A stretch of 64,000 nucleotides of DNA from Shinella sp. CPCC 101442 (GCF_024704725.1 NZ_JALIQS010000003.1:372001-436000), one strand, 5' to 3'. Counted from the stretch's first letter, positions 26,392 through 35,371 are shown. Numbers and translations are program-made. Notes: a model not told the origin generated them from the sequence alone.

Positions 26392-27285
26392 ATGGCCTTC
26401 GTTGCCACGCTTGTCGCCAATCCGTCAAATCCTGTTCTGATCCCTGCCCTTGCCGAAAAGGCAGCCGAAGCCGTCGGTGCCTCCGGCCTCTACTGGCTCG
26501 CCGATGGCATCGCCTGCGACATCGTCCTGCGCGACGGCAGCGACGTCCTCGTCGCACGCGACACGATCCTAGCGACCATCGGCAACGCGCCGATCGATCT
26601 TGCCGTGCAGGACGCCGAAACCCGCCGCAAGAAGCTTTTGATCGCCGACATGGATTCGACGATGATCGGCCAGGAGTGCATCGACGAACTGGCGGCCGAA
26701 GTCGGCCTCAAGGATAAGGTCGCAACCATTACGGCCCGCGCCATGAACGGCGAGATCGCCTTCGAGCCCGCCCTGCGCGAGCGCGTCGCGCTGCTCAAGG
26801 GCCTGCCGGTCTCCGTCATCGACGAGGTCATCGAAAAACGCATCACGCTGACGCCGGGTGGCCGTGAACTCATCGCCACCATGAAGGCGAAGGGCTACTA
26901 CACGGCGCTGGTCTCCGGCGGCTTCACGGTCTTTACCAGCCGCATCGCGGCAACCCTCGGCTTCGACGAGAACCGCGCCAATCTCCTTCTCGACGCCGAT
27001 GGCAAGCTGACCGGCGAGGTCGCCGAACCGATCCTCGGTAAACAGGCGAAGGTCGATGCGTTGAACGAGATCGCCGCGCGCCTCGGCATTTCCCCCGACG
27101 ACGCCATGGCCGTCGGCGACGGTGCCAACGACCTCGGCATGCTGCACCGCTCCGGCGCCGGCGTGGCCCTCCACGCCAAGCCCGCCGTCGCGGCCGAAGC
27201 GAAAATCCGCATCGACCACGGCGACCTCACAGCCCTTCTCTACCTGCAGGGCTATCGCAAGTCCGACTTCGTGCTTCCTGCCTGA
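26392..27285 (+). CDS. serB: Phosphoserine phosphatase
   Basis: A 297-residue HAD hydrolase that performs the last step of serine synthesis. The HAD motif I is DMDST at residues 86-90 (Asp86 nucleophile, Asp88 acid/base), motif II in LVSGGFTVF, and motif IV in GDGANDLGML. The N-terminal 75 residues form the usual degenerate ACT-like region. The ATG at 26392 has AAGGT 8 bases upstream, inside the miaA coding region. The 5' end is head-to-head with miaA, the only phosphatase gene nearby. The terminator after it points the other way, for degP. Confidence 0.96.
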   Translation: MAFVATLVANPSNPVLIPALAEKAAEAVGASGLYWLADGIACDIVLRDGSDVLVARDTILATIGNAPIDLAVQDAETRRKKLLIADMDSTMIGQECIDELAAEVGLKDKVATITARAMNGEIAFEPALRERVALLKGLPVSVIDEVIEKRITLTPGGRELIATMKAKGYYTALVSGGFTVFTSRIAATLGFDENRANLLLDADGKLTGEVAEPILGKQAKVDALNEIAARLGISPDDAMAVGDGANDLGMLHRSGAGVALHAKPAVAAEAKIRIDHGDLTALLYLQGYRKSDFVLPA

Positions 27286-27293
27286 ACCCACGC

Positions 27294-27325
27294 AAAAGGC
27301 CGTTGAAGCAACGCTCCAACGGCCT
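27294..27325 (-). terminator. Rho-independent terminator of degP
   Basis: AGGCCGTTG / CAACGGCCT form a 9-bp stem with an 11-base loop between convergent serB and degP. The T-run (TTTTGCG) follows on the minus strand, so it serves degP. Confidence 0.8.
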
Positions 27326-27378
27326 GAATCACTCTCTCCGGCGCCGCCGGCAAGTCCCTGAAGGGACTCGGTCTTTCG

Positions 27379-28911
27379 TCAATCGATGCGAACCGTGATG
27401 TAGCGCAGGGCGCCGGTGCGGTTGGCAATCATCATGAGCGCGTTGCGGCGGTCTTCCGACTTCAGCTTGTCGACGCGGGTCTTGACCTCCTCGGCCGTCG
27501 CGACCGTCTCCTGGCCGATCTCGACGATCACGTCACCCGGCACGATGCCGCGCTCGGCTGCGGCCGATTCCGGGGTAACCTCCGTGATGACGACACCTTT
27601 GACGCTTTCGACGATATCGAAGGTCTTGCGCGCATCCGCGTCGAGGTCGCTGATCGCCATGCCGAGCACCAGGTCGGCCTGCGCGGGTGCAGCCTTGTCG
27701 CCGGTCTCGGGCGTCGCGCCCTCTTCCGGCGTGCCTTCGTCCTGCGTCATCTCATCGCCGGCATCGGCCTGCTTCTCGCCATCCTCGAGACGGCCGAGCG
27801 TGACCTTGACGGTCGTCTCCTTGCCGTCGCGCAGAAGCAGCACGTCAACGGCCTTGCCGACCGGGCTTTCGGCGACCACGCGTGGCAGGTCGCGCATCTC
27901 GCGCACGTCCTTGCCATCGAAGCGGATGATCACATCGCCGGTCTCGATCGAACCGTTGTCGACCGGCCCGCCCTTGATGATGCCGGCAACGAGGGCACCC
28001 TTGGTTTCCTTCATGCCGAGGCTTTCGGCAATGTCGTCGGTCACAGGCTGGATGCGCACGCCAAGCCAGCCGCGACGGGTTTCGCCATAGTCTCGCAGCT
28101 GCGTGAAAATGTTCTGCGCCAGCTCCGTCGGCACGGAGAAACCGATGCCGATCGAGCCGCCCGAAGGCGAGATGATCGCGGTGTTGATGCCGATGACCTC
28201 ACCCTTCATGTTGAAGAGCGGGCCGCCGGAATTGCCGCGGTTGATGGCAGCGTCCGTCTGGATGAAGTTGTCGTAGGGGCCGGCATTGATGTTACGTCCG
28301 CGCGCCGAAATGATGCCGACCGTCACCGAGCCACCGAGGCCGAACGGATTGCCGATCGCCATGACCCAGTCGCCGATGCGCATGGTGCGGGAATCGCCGA
28401 AGGGCACGGCCTTCAGCGGCACCTTCGGTTCGACCTTGAGGAGCGCAAGGTCGGTCTTCGGATCGGTGCCGACAAGCTTTGCCTTCAGCTTGGAGCCGTT
28501 GGCGAAGTTGACCTCGATGTCGTCGGCGCCCTCGATGACGTGGTTGTTGGTGGCGATGAAGCCCGAGGGATCGATGACGAAACCGGAGCCCAGCGAATTG
28601 ACCGTCTGGCCCTGGTTGCCGCCCTCGCCGCCTTCGCCCTTGAAGAATTCGTCGAAGAAATCCTGGAACGGCGATCCTTCCGGCACCTGCGGAATGGGCG
28701 CCTTGTCGTCGCTCTTGACGTTCTGCGAGGTGGAAATGTTCACGACGGCATCGAGCAGGCCCTCCGCGAGGTCGGCGACGGAATCCGGGCCGGCCGCTGG
28801 CTTCACCTGCGCCGCCGCCGGCACGGCGAGCGGTCCCCCCGCCACCAGCGAGAAACTCACCGCGAGCGCAAGCGCTGCCTTGGCCGCGCTGGACGTCGTC
28901 TTCAAAGCCAT
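27379..28911 (-). CDS. degP: Periplasmic Do-type serine protease/chaperone
   Basis: A 510-residue HtrA protein. The start at 28911 (MALKTTSSAAKAALALAVSF) gives a normal signal peptide cut after AAAQ or nearby; AAGGG lies upstream. The catalytic triad is His in TNNHVIEG (about residue 122), Asp in KTDLALLK (about 152) and Ser in RGNSGGPLF (about 228). Two PDZ domains follow, the first from about RGWLGVRIQPV, the second near LGMAISDLD. Between them is an acidic, disordered linker (DAGDEMTQDEGTPEEGATPETG), longer than in E. coli. It degrades or refolds damaged envelope proteins. It is downstream of hflKC and DUF2065, a conserved rhizobial order. Confidence 0.95.
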   Translation of the reverse strand: MALKTTSSAAKAALALAVSFSLVAGGPLAVPAAAQVKPAAGPDSVADLAEGLLDAVVNISTSQNVKSDDKAPIPQVPEGSPFQDFFDEFFKGEGGEGGNQGQTVNSLGSGFVIDPSGFIATNNHVIEGADDIEVNFANGSKLKAKLVGTDPKTDLALLKVEPKVPLKAVPFGDSRTMRIGDWVMAIGNPFGLGGSVTVGIISARGRNINAGPYDNFIQTDAAINRGNSGGPLFNMKGEVIGINTAIISPSGGSIGIGFSVPTELAQNIFTQLRDYGETRRGWLGVRIQPVTDDIAESLGMKETKGALVAGIIKGGPVDNGSIETGDVIIRFDGKDVREMRDLPRVVAESPVGKAVDVLLLRDGKETTVKVTLGRLEDGEKQADAGDEMTQDEGTPEEGATPETGDKAAPAQADLVLGMAISDLDADARKTFDIVESVKGVVITEVTPESAAAERGIVPGDVIVEIGQETVATAEEVKTRVDKLKSEDRRNALMMIANRTGALRYITVRID

Positions 28912-28933
28912 GTTCGGCATCCCTTTTTGTTCC

Positions 28934-28977
28934 GGCAATTCCCGACAAGCAGACCGCTTCACAGTTTGCTGGAATTG
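28934..28977. repeat. Partial copy of the TTTGCTGGAATTG repeat
   Basis: TTTGCTGGAATTG (28965-28977) repeats the arm of the palindrome at 14844-14880 exactly. A shorter left arm CAATTCC (28936-28942) pairs with GGAATTG. It lies in the 5' region of degP. Confidence 0.5.
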
Positions 28978-29086
28978 CTCAAGCTTTCGTGGCGAGTGTT
29001 TGCTGCGGATACGGCAAAAATCAGTCCGCCATGTCGAATTGATGAGAAGTCATGCCCGTCTTCCGAGGTCCCCGCAAGACCCGCCC

Positions 29087-29275
29087 TCACGCGCCCCGGA
29101 TGAACCAGACCATCAGTACGCCCAGACCAACCGCGACGAGCCCGGAAGCTCTGAGTTGGTTCTCGGGAATTTGCGGCAGCATTTCCGCCATGCGCCTCAA
29201 AACCGAAGGGGCCAGTGCGTACACCAGCCCCTCGATGATCAGGAAGAAGGCGATTCCCGTCAGGAAATCGGCCAT
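29087..29275 (-). CDS. DUF2065 small membrane protein
   Basis: A 62-residue protein with two hydrophobic segments (FLTGIAFFLIIEGLVYALAP and LRASGLVAVGLGVLMVWFIRG), matching DUF2065. The short loop contains EMLPQIPENQL. The family is found beside hflC in many proteobacteria and its function is unknown; an accessory role with the HflKC-FtsH complex is inferred from that linkage. It begins 5 bases after the hflC stop, so it is part of the hflKC transcript. degP starts 175 bases further on. Confidence 0.9.
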   Translation of the reverse strand: MADFLTGIAFFLIIEGLVYALAPSVLRRMAEMLPQIPENQLRASGLVAVGLGVLMVWFIRGA

Positions 29276-29280
29276 GATCT

Positions 29281-30216
29281 TCAGTTCGCGGTCGACGGCG
29301 TCGTTGCCGTGCCCGTAGTCGTGGACGTTGCAGGCTTGTTGCCGGCAGCATCCTCGAAGTAACGGAAGAACTCGGACTGAGGCGACAGCACCAGCGTCGT
29401 ATCGGACGCGCCCATCGATTCCCGGTAGGCGCTCATCGACCGGTAGAAGTCGAAGAAGGCCGGATCCTGCGAGAAGGCTTCGGCGAAGACGCGGCTGCGC
29501 TCACCTTCGCCCTCGCCTCGCAGGATTTCCGAATCGCGCTGCGCGGCCGCGATGAACTCGACGACCTGACGATCGGCGATGGCGCGACGGCGTTGGCCGG
29601 CTTCGTTACCACGGGCGCGGATGAGTTCGGCTTCGGCAAGACGTTCGGCCTTCATGCGTTCGAAGGTCTGCTGCGAGACTTCCTGCGTCAGATCCGTACG
29701 CCGGATGCGCACGTCCGAGATCGTCAGGCCGAGGTTCGAGGCGTCGTTGGCCAGTTCGCCGCGAACTTCGCGCATCATCGACGCGCGTTCCTCGGACAGA
29801 GCGGACTCGAAGCCGCGCAGACCGTAGACACGGCGCAGCGCCGCATCGAGACGGGTGCGCAGACGCGCTTCCGCCGATTCCCGGTCACCCGAGACGGCTT
29901 CGCGGAAGCGGCGTGCATCCGTGATCTTGTAGACCACGAAAGCATCGACCTCATAGAACTTGCCGCCCGAGACCTGGACGCGGATGTCGTCGAGATCGAA
30001 GCGCAGCGCCTGGTCCTGGATGTACTGGACGCTATCGGCATCCATGAAGCCGAAGGGCAGCTTGAAGTAGATGCCTGGCTCCGTCTTGACGTCCTGGATC
30101 TGGCCGAAGCGGATGACGATCGCCTGCTGGCGCTCGTTGACCACGAACACCGAGGAATAGGCGATGAAGAGCAGAACGCCGATGGCGATCAGGATGGCTG
30201 GCAAACGGTTACCCAT
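29281..30216 (-). CDS. hflC: FtsH protease modulator HflC
   Basis: A 311-residue SPFH/prohibitin-family protein with one N-terminal membrane span (about residues 5-25, LPAILIAIGVLLFIAYSSVFVV) and a periplasmic SPFH domain (EPGIYFKLPFGF, VYKITDARRFREAV). With HflK it forms the large membrane cage around FtsH that restricts its action on membrane proteins. The start overlaps the hflK stop codon by one base (TAATG), so translation is coupled. The C-terminal part after FDFYRSMSAYRESMG is a low-complexity tail rich in Thr. Confidence 0.96.
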   Translation of the reverse strand: MGNRLPAILIAIGVLLFIAYSSVFVVNERQQAIVIRFGQIQDVKTEPGIYFKLPFGFMDADSVQYIQDQALRFDLDDIRVQVSGGKFYEVDAFVVYKITDARRFREAVSGDRESAEARLRTRLDAALRRVYGLRGFESALSEERASMMREVRGELANDASNLGLTISDVRIRRTDLTQEVSQQTFERMKAERLAEAELIRARGNEAGQRRRAIADRQVVEFIAAAQRDSEILRGEGEGERSRVFAEAFSQDPAFFDFYRSMSAYRESMGASDTTLVLSPQSEFFRYFEDAAGNKPATSTTTGTATTPSTAN

Positions 30217-31343
30217 TACTGCGTACCTCCCGCCTGCTGACCCGTCGTGCGGCCCAGTTCATTGAGGGGAAGGAAGGGAACCACGCCCTGTCCGCCCTGA
30301 TTCTCGTTGATGATGACCTTCTTGGAGTTCTTCATCACGCCTTCCATGGTTTCAAGGAAGAGACGCTTGCGGGTGACATCGGGCGCTGCCTTGTACTGTT
30401 CGTGGATGGAAAGGAAGCGTGCCGCCTCACCTTCCGCTTCCTTGACGACGCGGTCTTTGTAGGCGGCCGCCTCTTCGCGGACCTGCGCGGCCTGACCGCG
30501 GGCGAGACCCAGTTTCTGGTTGGCATACTGGTTGGCTTCTTCGAGGAAGCGGTCTTCGTCCTGCTCGGCGCGCTGCACTTCGTCGAACGCGTCGGCGACC
30601 TCGCGCGGCGGGGCCGCATCCTCGATGGCAACCGTGTTGATCGAAATGCCGGCGCCGTAGGCGTCCATGGTCGCCTGGATCGTCGTCTTCACGCCTTCTG
30701 CGATCGCCTGACGGTTATCGCGGAAAATATCCTGTGCCGGACGGCGGCCGACGACTTCGCGCATGGCGCTCTCGGAGACCTGTTGCAGCGTTTCGGCCGG
30801 ATATTCGAGATTGAAGAGATAGGCCTGCGGATCGGTGACCGAATAGAGCACCGAGAACTGCACGTTGACGATGTTCTGGTCGCCCGTCAGCATCAACCCG
30901 GAGGCATCGGAATTCGACGCCGCCGCGCGGCGGCCGATATTCTGCTGCTGCTCGGTGATCTTGACGAGTTCGACGGTCTCGAAGGGCCACATGTGGAAAT
31001 GCAGGCCCGGCATGGAGACTTCCTGCTTGGGCTTGCCGAAGCGCAGCTCGACGCCACGCTCGTCCGGCTGGACCGTATAGATGGAGTTCATCAGCCAGAA
31101 GACGCCGAGAAGCAGCAGGCCGATGACCACGGCGCCGCCGTTGAAACCGCCCGGCATGACATTCTTCAGCTGATTCTGGCCGCGCCGGATGATTTCCTCG
31201 AGATCCGGAGGGCCGCCATTGCCGCCTCCGCCACCGCGGGGGCGGTTCGGACCCTGCCCCCATGGCCCCTGATTGTTTCCACCGCCGCCACTGCCGCCGC
31301 CGCCCCAAGGGCCGCCGCCGCCATTCTGATTGCTCCAGGGCAT
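30216..31343 (-). CDS. hflK: FtsH protease modulator HflK
   Basis: A 375-residue partner of HflC. The start at 31343 (MPWSNQNGGGGPWGGGG) follows AGAGGT. Residues 1-55 are the Gly-rich cytoplasmic tail typical of HflK, then DLEEIIRRGQNQLKN, a membrane span (about 72-90) and the SPFH domain starting at VQPDERGVELRFGKP. The helical part KLGLARGQAAQVREEAAAYKDRVVKEAEGEAARF is standard. Together with HflC it controls FtsH. The gene is preceded by a strong palindrome at 31371-31404. Confidence 0.96.
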   Translation of the reverse strand: MPWSNQNGGGGPWGGGGSGGGGNNQGPWGQGPNRPRGGGGGNGGPPDLEEIIRRGQNQLKNVMPGGFNGGAVVIGLLLLGVFWLMNSIYTVQPDERGVELRFGKPKQEVSMPGLHFHMWPFETVELVKITEQQQNIGRRAAASNSDASGLMLTGDQNIVNVQFSVLYSVTDPQAYLFNLEYPAETLQQVSESAMREVVGRRPAQDIFRDNRQAIAEGVKTTIQATMDAYGAGISINTVAIEDAAPPREVADAFDEVQRAEQDEDRFLEEANQYANQKLGLARGQAAQVREEAAAYKDRVVKEAEGEAARFLSIHEQYKAAPDVTRKRLFLETMEGVMKNSKKVIINENQGGQGVVPFLPLNELGRTTGQQAGGTQ

Positions 31344-31370
31344 CAATACCTCTTTCTTTCGAATCCCCTT

Positions 31371-31404
31371 GGAGCATTTTTTGCGCGAGACGCGAAAATG
31401 CTCC
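31371..31404. repeat. Palindrome GGAGCATTTT...AAAATGCTCC
   Basis: A perfect 10-bp inverted repeat around 14 bases, 27 bases before the hflK start and 150 bases after folA on the same strand. It resembles the AGAGCAT/ATGCTCT rhizobial intergenic element at 17282-17334. It may act as a terminator for thyA-folA or as a leader hairpin for hflK. Confidence 0.6.
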
Positions 31405-31554
31405 ATCGATTTGTTTCTGAGCGTTTCGCGGATCGTTTCGCCGCGCAACGCTAGGTGAACCCGTTATAGGTATCCCTCGGGCACCTTTCAACAAATCCCA
31501 GACGCGATGCGTGCCCGTGCGGCAAAATAGTTCGTGATCGACGCGATTTATGGT

Positions 31555-32076
31555 TTACGCGGTGGTTTTTCGTCGCCAGGTGACGAAGCGCATGGCGTGG
31601 CTGTCCTTCTCGCCCCGGGGAATAGGCTCTTCGACGACTTTTTCGAAGGCATCGGGATCGATGGCCGGAAACCGCGTGTCGCCATCGACATCCGCCTCGA
31701 CATGGGTGACGTGCAGGGTATCCGCCCGGTCGAAGACCTGCGCGTAGATCTGCCCGCCACCGATCACGCAGACCTCGTCGACACCAAGCGTTTCCGCTTC
31801 GCGCTGAGCGGCGGCCAGCCCTTCGTCGAGCGAGGACACCACCTCCGCACCGGGCGCGGAAAAAGTCGTATCCCGGGTGATGACGATGTTCGGGCGTCCC
31901 GGCAGCGGCCTGCCGATCGAATCCCAAGTCTTGCGGCCCATCAGCACGGGCTTGCCGAGCGTCAGCTGCTTGAAACGCTTCAGGTCGGACGGCAGGCGCC
32001 ACGGCAGGTCGCCGTCGCGGCCGATGACGCCGTTTCCTGCAACGGCGACGACGAGGACGATCTTGGCTTGGCTCAT
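31555..32076 (-). CDS. folA: Dihydrofolate reductase
   Basis: A 173-residue enzyme that reduces dihydrofolate to tetrahydrofolate with NADPH. The N-terminus VLVVAVAGNGVIGRDGDLPWRLPSDLKRFKQLT is the standard core, with the active-site Asp in PSDLKRF. MGRKTWDSIGRPLPGRPNIVITR binds NADPH, and VIGGGQIYAQVF is the second conserved block. It lies 15 bases after thyA on the same strand; ThyA makes the dihydrofolate that this enzyme recycles. Confidence 0.97.
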   Translation of the reverse strand: MSQAKIVLVVAVAGNGVIGRDGDLPWRLPSDLKRFKQLTLGKPVLMGRKTWDSIGRPLPGRPNIVITRDTTFSAPGAEVVSSLDEGLAAAQREAETLGVDEVCVIGGGQIYAQVFDRADTLHVTHVEADVDGDTRFPAIDPDAFEKVVEEPIPRGEKDSHAMRFVTWRRKTTA

Positions 32077-32091
32077 GCGGTTTCCCGAAAA

Positions 32092-32886
32092 TCAGACGGC
32101 GATGGGCGCCTTGATGGATGAATCGGCTTCGTAGCCGATCAGGGTGAAGTCCTCGAATTTGAAGGAGAAAAGGTCCTTCACGTCGGGATTGATCTTCATG
32201 AACGGAAGCGGTTTCGGCCGGCGCGTCATCTGCGTGCGCACCTGTTCGAAATGGTTCGCATAGATATGTGCGTCGCCCAGCGTATGCACGAAATCACCCG
32301 GCTGCAGCCCCGTCACCTGCGCCACCATCATGGTCAGCAACGCATAGGAGGCGATGTTGAAGGGCACGCCGAGGAAGATATCGGCGGAGCGCTGGTAGAG
32401 CTGGCAGGAGAGTTTGCCATCGGCCACATAGAACTGGAACAGGCAGTGGCAGGGCGGCAGCGCCATCTCGTCGACAAGCGCCGGGTTCCAGGCAGAAACG
32501 ATATGGCGGCGGGAATTTGGGTTGCGTCTGATACTGTCGAGGACGGCGACGATCTGGTCGAGATGGCGACCGTCATGCGTCGGCCAGGAGCGCCACTGAT
32601 AGCCGTAGACCGGGCCAAGCTCGCCATTCCCGTCGGCCCATTCGTCCCAGATGGTGACGCCGTTGTCGCGCAGATAGCCGATATTGGTATCGCCCTTCAG
32701 GAACCACAGCAATTCATGGATGATCGAGCGCAGGTGCAGCTTCTTGGTGGTCAGCACCGGGAAACCTTCCGAAAGGTCGAAGCGCATCTGGTAGCCGAAG
32801 ACGCCGCGCGTGCCCGTGCCGGTCCGGTCTCCGCGGTCGGAGCCGTTTTCCATCACATGGGCGAGAAGATCGAGATATTGCTGCAT
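32092..32886 (-). CDS. thyA: Thymidylate synthase
   Basis: A 264-residue enzyme that methylates dUMP to dTMP using methylene-tetrahydrofolate. Motifs: N-terminal [38 protein letters not shown], the catalytic cysteine in [12 protein letters not shown], the dUMP-binding arginine in [21 protein letters not shown], and the C-terminal half [20 protein letters not shown] with the conserved terminal Val-type residue. It is followed at once by folA. Confidence 0.98.
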   Translation of the reverse strand: MQQYLDLLAHVMENGSDRGDRTGTGTRGVFGYQMRFDLSEGFPVLTTKKLHLRSIIHELLWFLKGDTNIGYLRDNGVTIWDEWADGNGELGPVYGYQWRSWPTHDGRHLDQIVAVLDSIRRNPNSRRHIVSAWNPALVDEMALPPCHCLFQFYVADGKLSCQLYQRSADIFLGVPFNIASYALLTMMVAQVTGLQPGDFVHTLGDAHIYANHFEQVRTQMTRRPKPLPFMKINPDVKDLFSFKFEDFTLIGYEADSSIKAPIAV

Positions 32887-32972
32887 GGTCGCCGCCGATT
32901 CGTTGTCCAGCGTGAGATATTAGAGGGCGAACGGCGGCGACCAAAGGGCGAAATGGGATTTCCCCGATTTCC

Positions 32973-33284
32973 TCAGGCAAGCGCGCCGAGTTTTCCAAGT
33001 TCCTTGGCGGTGAGATAGTAGAATGTCACGCGCGATTTCGTGCGATCGTCGGCCATCGCCTTGCAGACGGCTTCAACGGCCTTGTCGGCGGCGTCTCCCG
33101 AAATACCGAACTTCTTGGCACACCACTTTTCCTTCACGCGGTCGAGTTCCGCCGGGTCGGAGCACGATACCAGCGAGGAATCGCGGTTGCGCAGCGCGAT
33201 GCCGAGATGGCTCACGATCTTCTTGACGATGGCCTCGTCCGCACCGCTGTCATATTTGCGGACGTCTGCGAGATAGTCGGTCAT
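32973..33284 (-). CDS. DUF2853 family protein
   Basis: A 103-residue cytoplasmic protein. The start at 33284 (MTDYLADVRKYDSGADEAIVKKI) has GAGGAAAC upstream and matches DUF2853. The family is a small all-alpha protein with conserved Lys/Trp/Cys residues in EKWCAKKFGI; its role is unknown. It lies upstream of thyA on the same strand with 86 bases between, so co-transcription is possible. The end YYLTAKELGKLGALA is also typical. Confidence 0.9.
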   Translation of the reverse strand: MTDYLADVRKYDSGADEAIVKKIVSHLGIALRNRDSSLVSCSDPAELDRVKEKWCAKKFGISGDAADKAVEAVCKAMADDRTKSRVTFYYLTAKELGKLGALA

Positions 33285-33459
33285 GGTGTTTCCTCTACAG
33301 TCAACTCGGGCGCTGCCGTCATGGCGAGCCTGCTGCACGATCATGTTTTTCACGCCGTCGCGACGAGTCAAGCGCTAATAAACGCCAGCATTGTGGCACC
33401 GGGTAGCGACCAAGCCGACCCAAGGTTACAGTGAGCGTAATTTTGCACTTTCTGAAGGA

Positions 33460-34857
33460 ATGTCGCGTAGGCATAATCGCAGATGGCCTGTCCGCAGGCC
33501 CAACCAAAACGACGGTCCGTGCCAGGTGAAGCAACTCGAGGATCAATCGCAGCGCTTCCGGCTTGCCTATGGCACAGCCGCGCTGGTTGTCGGCATTTTG
33601 ACGGCGGGCTGGGGGCTCGTCTTCGCTTACATGCAGGCCTGGCCGCTCGCGGTGATGGATGTGGCGGTGGTCGTGACCGCCTTCTCGAGCTTCGCGTTGA
33701 CGCGCCGCCATCAGCTTTCGGCCGCGCTCTTCCTCTCGCAGTTCTCCTTCCTCGCCATCATCATCGTCTTCTGCCTTCTGTTCGATGTGCCAAGCGCGAC
33801 GGCGCCGCGGGTGTCCCATCTCTTCCTGCTCGTGCTGGCGCTCCTCGGCTATATCAACTACCAGCGCGAAGGTTCGCGCCTCCAGCTCGCGCTCATCGCG
33901 CTGTGCCTCATGTCCTTCGTCTTTTTCGCCAGCACGAACCTTCGCGTGCCCTATGCCGATCCGATCGCCGACGAGTTTCGCGTCTATGGCTCCTGGCTGA
34001 ACACGATCGTCGCCGTCAGCATGCTGTGCGGTGGACTCTATGCCATGCAGCGGGAATTCGCCCGCAACCTCGACCAGGCCCGCGACCTCAAGGCCGCGTT
34101 GACGAACCGGGAATTCGAACTGTTCTACCAGCCGCAAGTCGATGAAAACGGCAACCTGACGGGCGCCGAGGCGCTTCTGCGCTGGAAAAGGCCCGGGGGC
34201 GGCTACGTGTCCCCCGCCGAATTCATCCCCGTCGCGGAGGAGGCGGGCTTCATGCCCGTCATCGGCGACTGGGTCTTCAACGAATCCTGCAAGACACTTG
34301 TTTTCTGGCAGCAGGATGTCGCGACGCGCGACCTGACGCTTTCCGTCAATGTCAGCGTCGACCAGTTCATGAAGGATGATTTCGTCGATACGGTGCTGGC
34401 GCGCCTCAAGGCGCTGGAGATCGATCCGACACGCCTCAAGCTGGAGCTCACCGAAAGCATGATGGCCGACGATGTCGGCCTGATCGTGAAGAAGATGGGT
34501 GCGTTGCGCGCTGCCGGGATCACCATCTCGCTCGACGACTTCGGCACCGGCTATTCCTCGCTCAGCCACCTGCGCCAGTTGCCCGTTCACGAGATCAAGA
34601 TCGACCGCTCCTTCGTGCAGGGCGCGCCGGAAAGCCGGCGTAACCAGCTTCTCCTGAAGAGCATCTTCGACATCGCCCGCACGCTCGACATGTCCGTGGT
34701 CGCCGAGGGCATCGAGACGAAGGAGCAGTTCCGCCTGCTGCAATCCTTCGGCTGCACCGCGTTCCAGGGCTTCTATTTCGGCCGTCCCCTGCCGCTGCCG
34801 GCGTTCCAGAAGCAATGGGCCAATGACGGCGCCCCGCCGCTTGCCGAGACCGCCTGA
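33460..34857 (+). CDS. Membrane-bound EAL-domain c-di-GMP phosphodiesterase
   Basis: About 465 residues; the exact start (ATG 33460 or GTG 33526) is uncertain. The N-terminal half has about five membrane spans. The C-terminal EAL domain (from about residue 215) keeps the catalytic set: EALLRW, NVSV, LELTES, LDDFGTGYSSL, KIDRSF and VVAEGIET. All metal- and substrate-binding acidic residues seem intact, so it should cleave cyclic di-GMP and thereby promote motility over biofilm. There is no GGDEF or sensory PAS domain; the membrane part may be the sensor. It lies upstream of the tmRNA gene on the same strand, 80 bases from its start. Confidence 0.9.
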   Translation: MSRRHNRRWPVRRPNQNDGPCQVKQLEDQSQRFRLAYGTAALVVGILTAGWGLVFAYMQAWPLAVMDVAVVVTAFSSFALTRRHQLSAALFLSQFSFLAIIIVFCLLFDVPSATAPRVSHLFLLVLALLGYINYQREGSRLQLALIALCLMSFVFFASTNLRVPYADPIADEFRVYGSWLNTIVAVSMLCGGLYAMQREFARNLDQARDLKAALTNREFELFYQPQVDENGNLTGAEALLRWKRPGGGYVSPAEFIPVAEEAGFMPVIGDWVFNESCKTLVFWQQDVATRDLTLSVNVSVDQFMKDDFVDTVLARLKALEIDPTRLKLELTESMMADDVGLIVKKMGALRAAGITISLDDFGTGYSSLSHLRQLPVHEIKIDRSFVQGAPESRRNQLLLKSIFDIARTLDMSVVAEGIETKEQFRLLQSFGCTAFQGFYFGRPLPLPAFQKQWANDGAPPLAETA

Positions 34858-34930
34858 TCCACAGGGCTGTGCAAACTTCCGCACATCCTTGTCACAAAAC
34901 CCTTTTCTTGCGCGACGGGAATGCCTATAT

Positions 34931-35270
34931 GTGAAGTGCTGCCTCGGCAGCTATGGCAATAAACGGGCGGTGTAATAAACCCATTGGACCCGGGGGCGGT
35001 ACCCGGCGCCTCCACCAAAAACCGGTCATCCTTGACGGACCGGCTTTTGATGGGGGCGAAATAGGATCGACAAGGGCGTAAAGATCGACTTTTTGCTCGG
35101 CATTGTACCACCGTTATCGGGCTAAACTTGTAGTTGCAAACGACAACTATGCGGAAGCTCGTCTCGCTGCTTAATCGCGGTGTGACACTTCACTCAAAGT
35201 CCTGACGGGTCGCACCGGCAGGCGGGGTCCGAAGGCACCTGGCAACAGAAGCCTTCACCTTCTCCAATCC
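34931..35270 (+). ncRNA. ssrA: tmRNA, permuted two-piece type
   Basis: Gene for the RNA that rescues stalled ribosomes. As in other alphaproteobacteria it is circularly permuted. The acceptor piece comes first and ends in CGCCTCC-A-CCA (CCA at 35015-35017). A linker with the hairpin CCGGTC/GACCGG is removed. The coding piece starts at about 35052 with GGGGGCG, which pairs with CGCCTCC to make the 7-bp acceptor stem. The tag frame is at 35136-35174. The 5' end (near 34935) and 3' end (near 35265) are approximate. A -10-like CTATAT at 34925-34930 stands just upstream. It is next to sspB, the adaptor for tagged proteins. Confidence 0.95.
35136..35174 (+). other. tmRNA tag reading frame
   Basis: GCA at 35136 to TAA at 35172 encode ANDNYAEARLAA, the alphaproteobacterial tag. 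The final Leu-Ala-Ala is the ClpX recognition end and the ANDNY start is contacted by SspB in related species. It is translated as an extension of the stalled peptide, not from its own start codon. Confidence 0.96.
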
Positions 35271-35371
35271 CTTGAAATGGTCTATAGCTGTGCCAGATGA
35301 CTCGTGCCGCAAGGTATGAGATGAGACGCAATGCCTGAATATAAAGGCATCAGGAAGAAAGACAGGAACGG

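Noticed and set aside
33319-34884. 521-codon antisense frame over the EAL gene
   Set aside because: Shadow of a GC-rich gene; composition is rich in Arg, His, Gly and Glu without any domain, while the plus-strand frame has complete EAL motifs.
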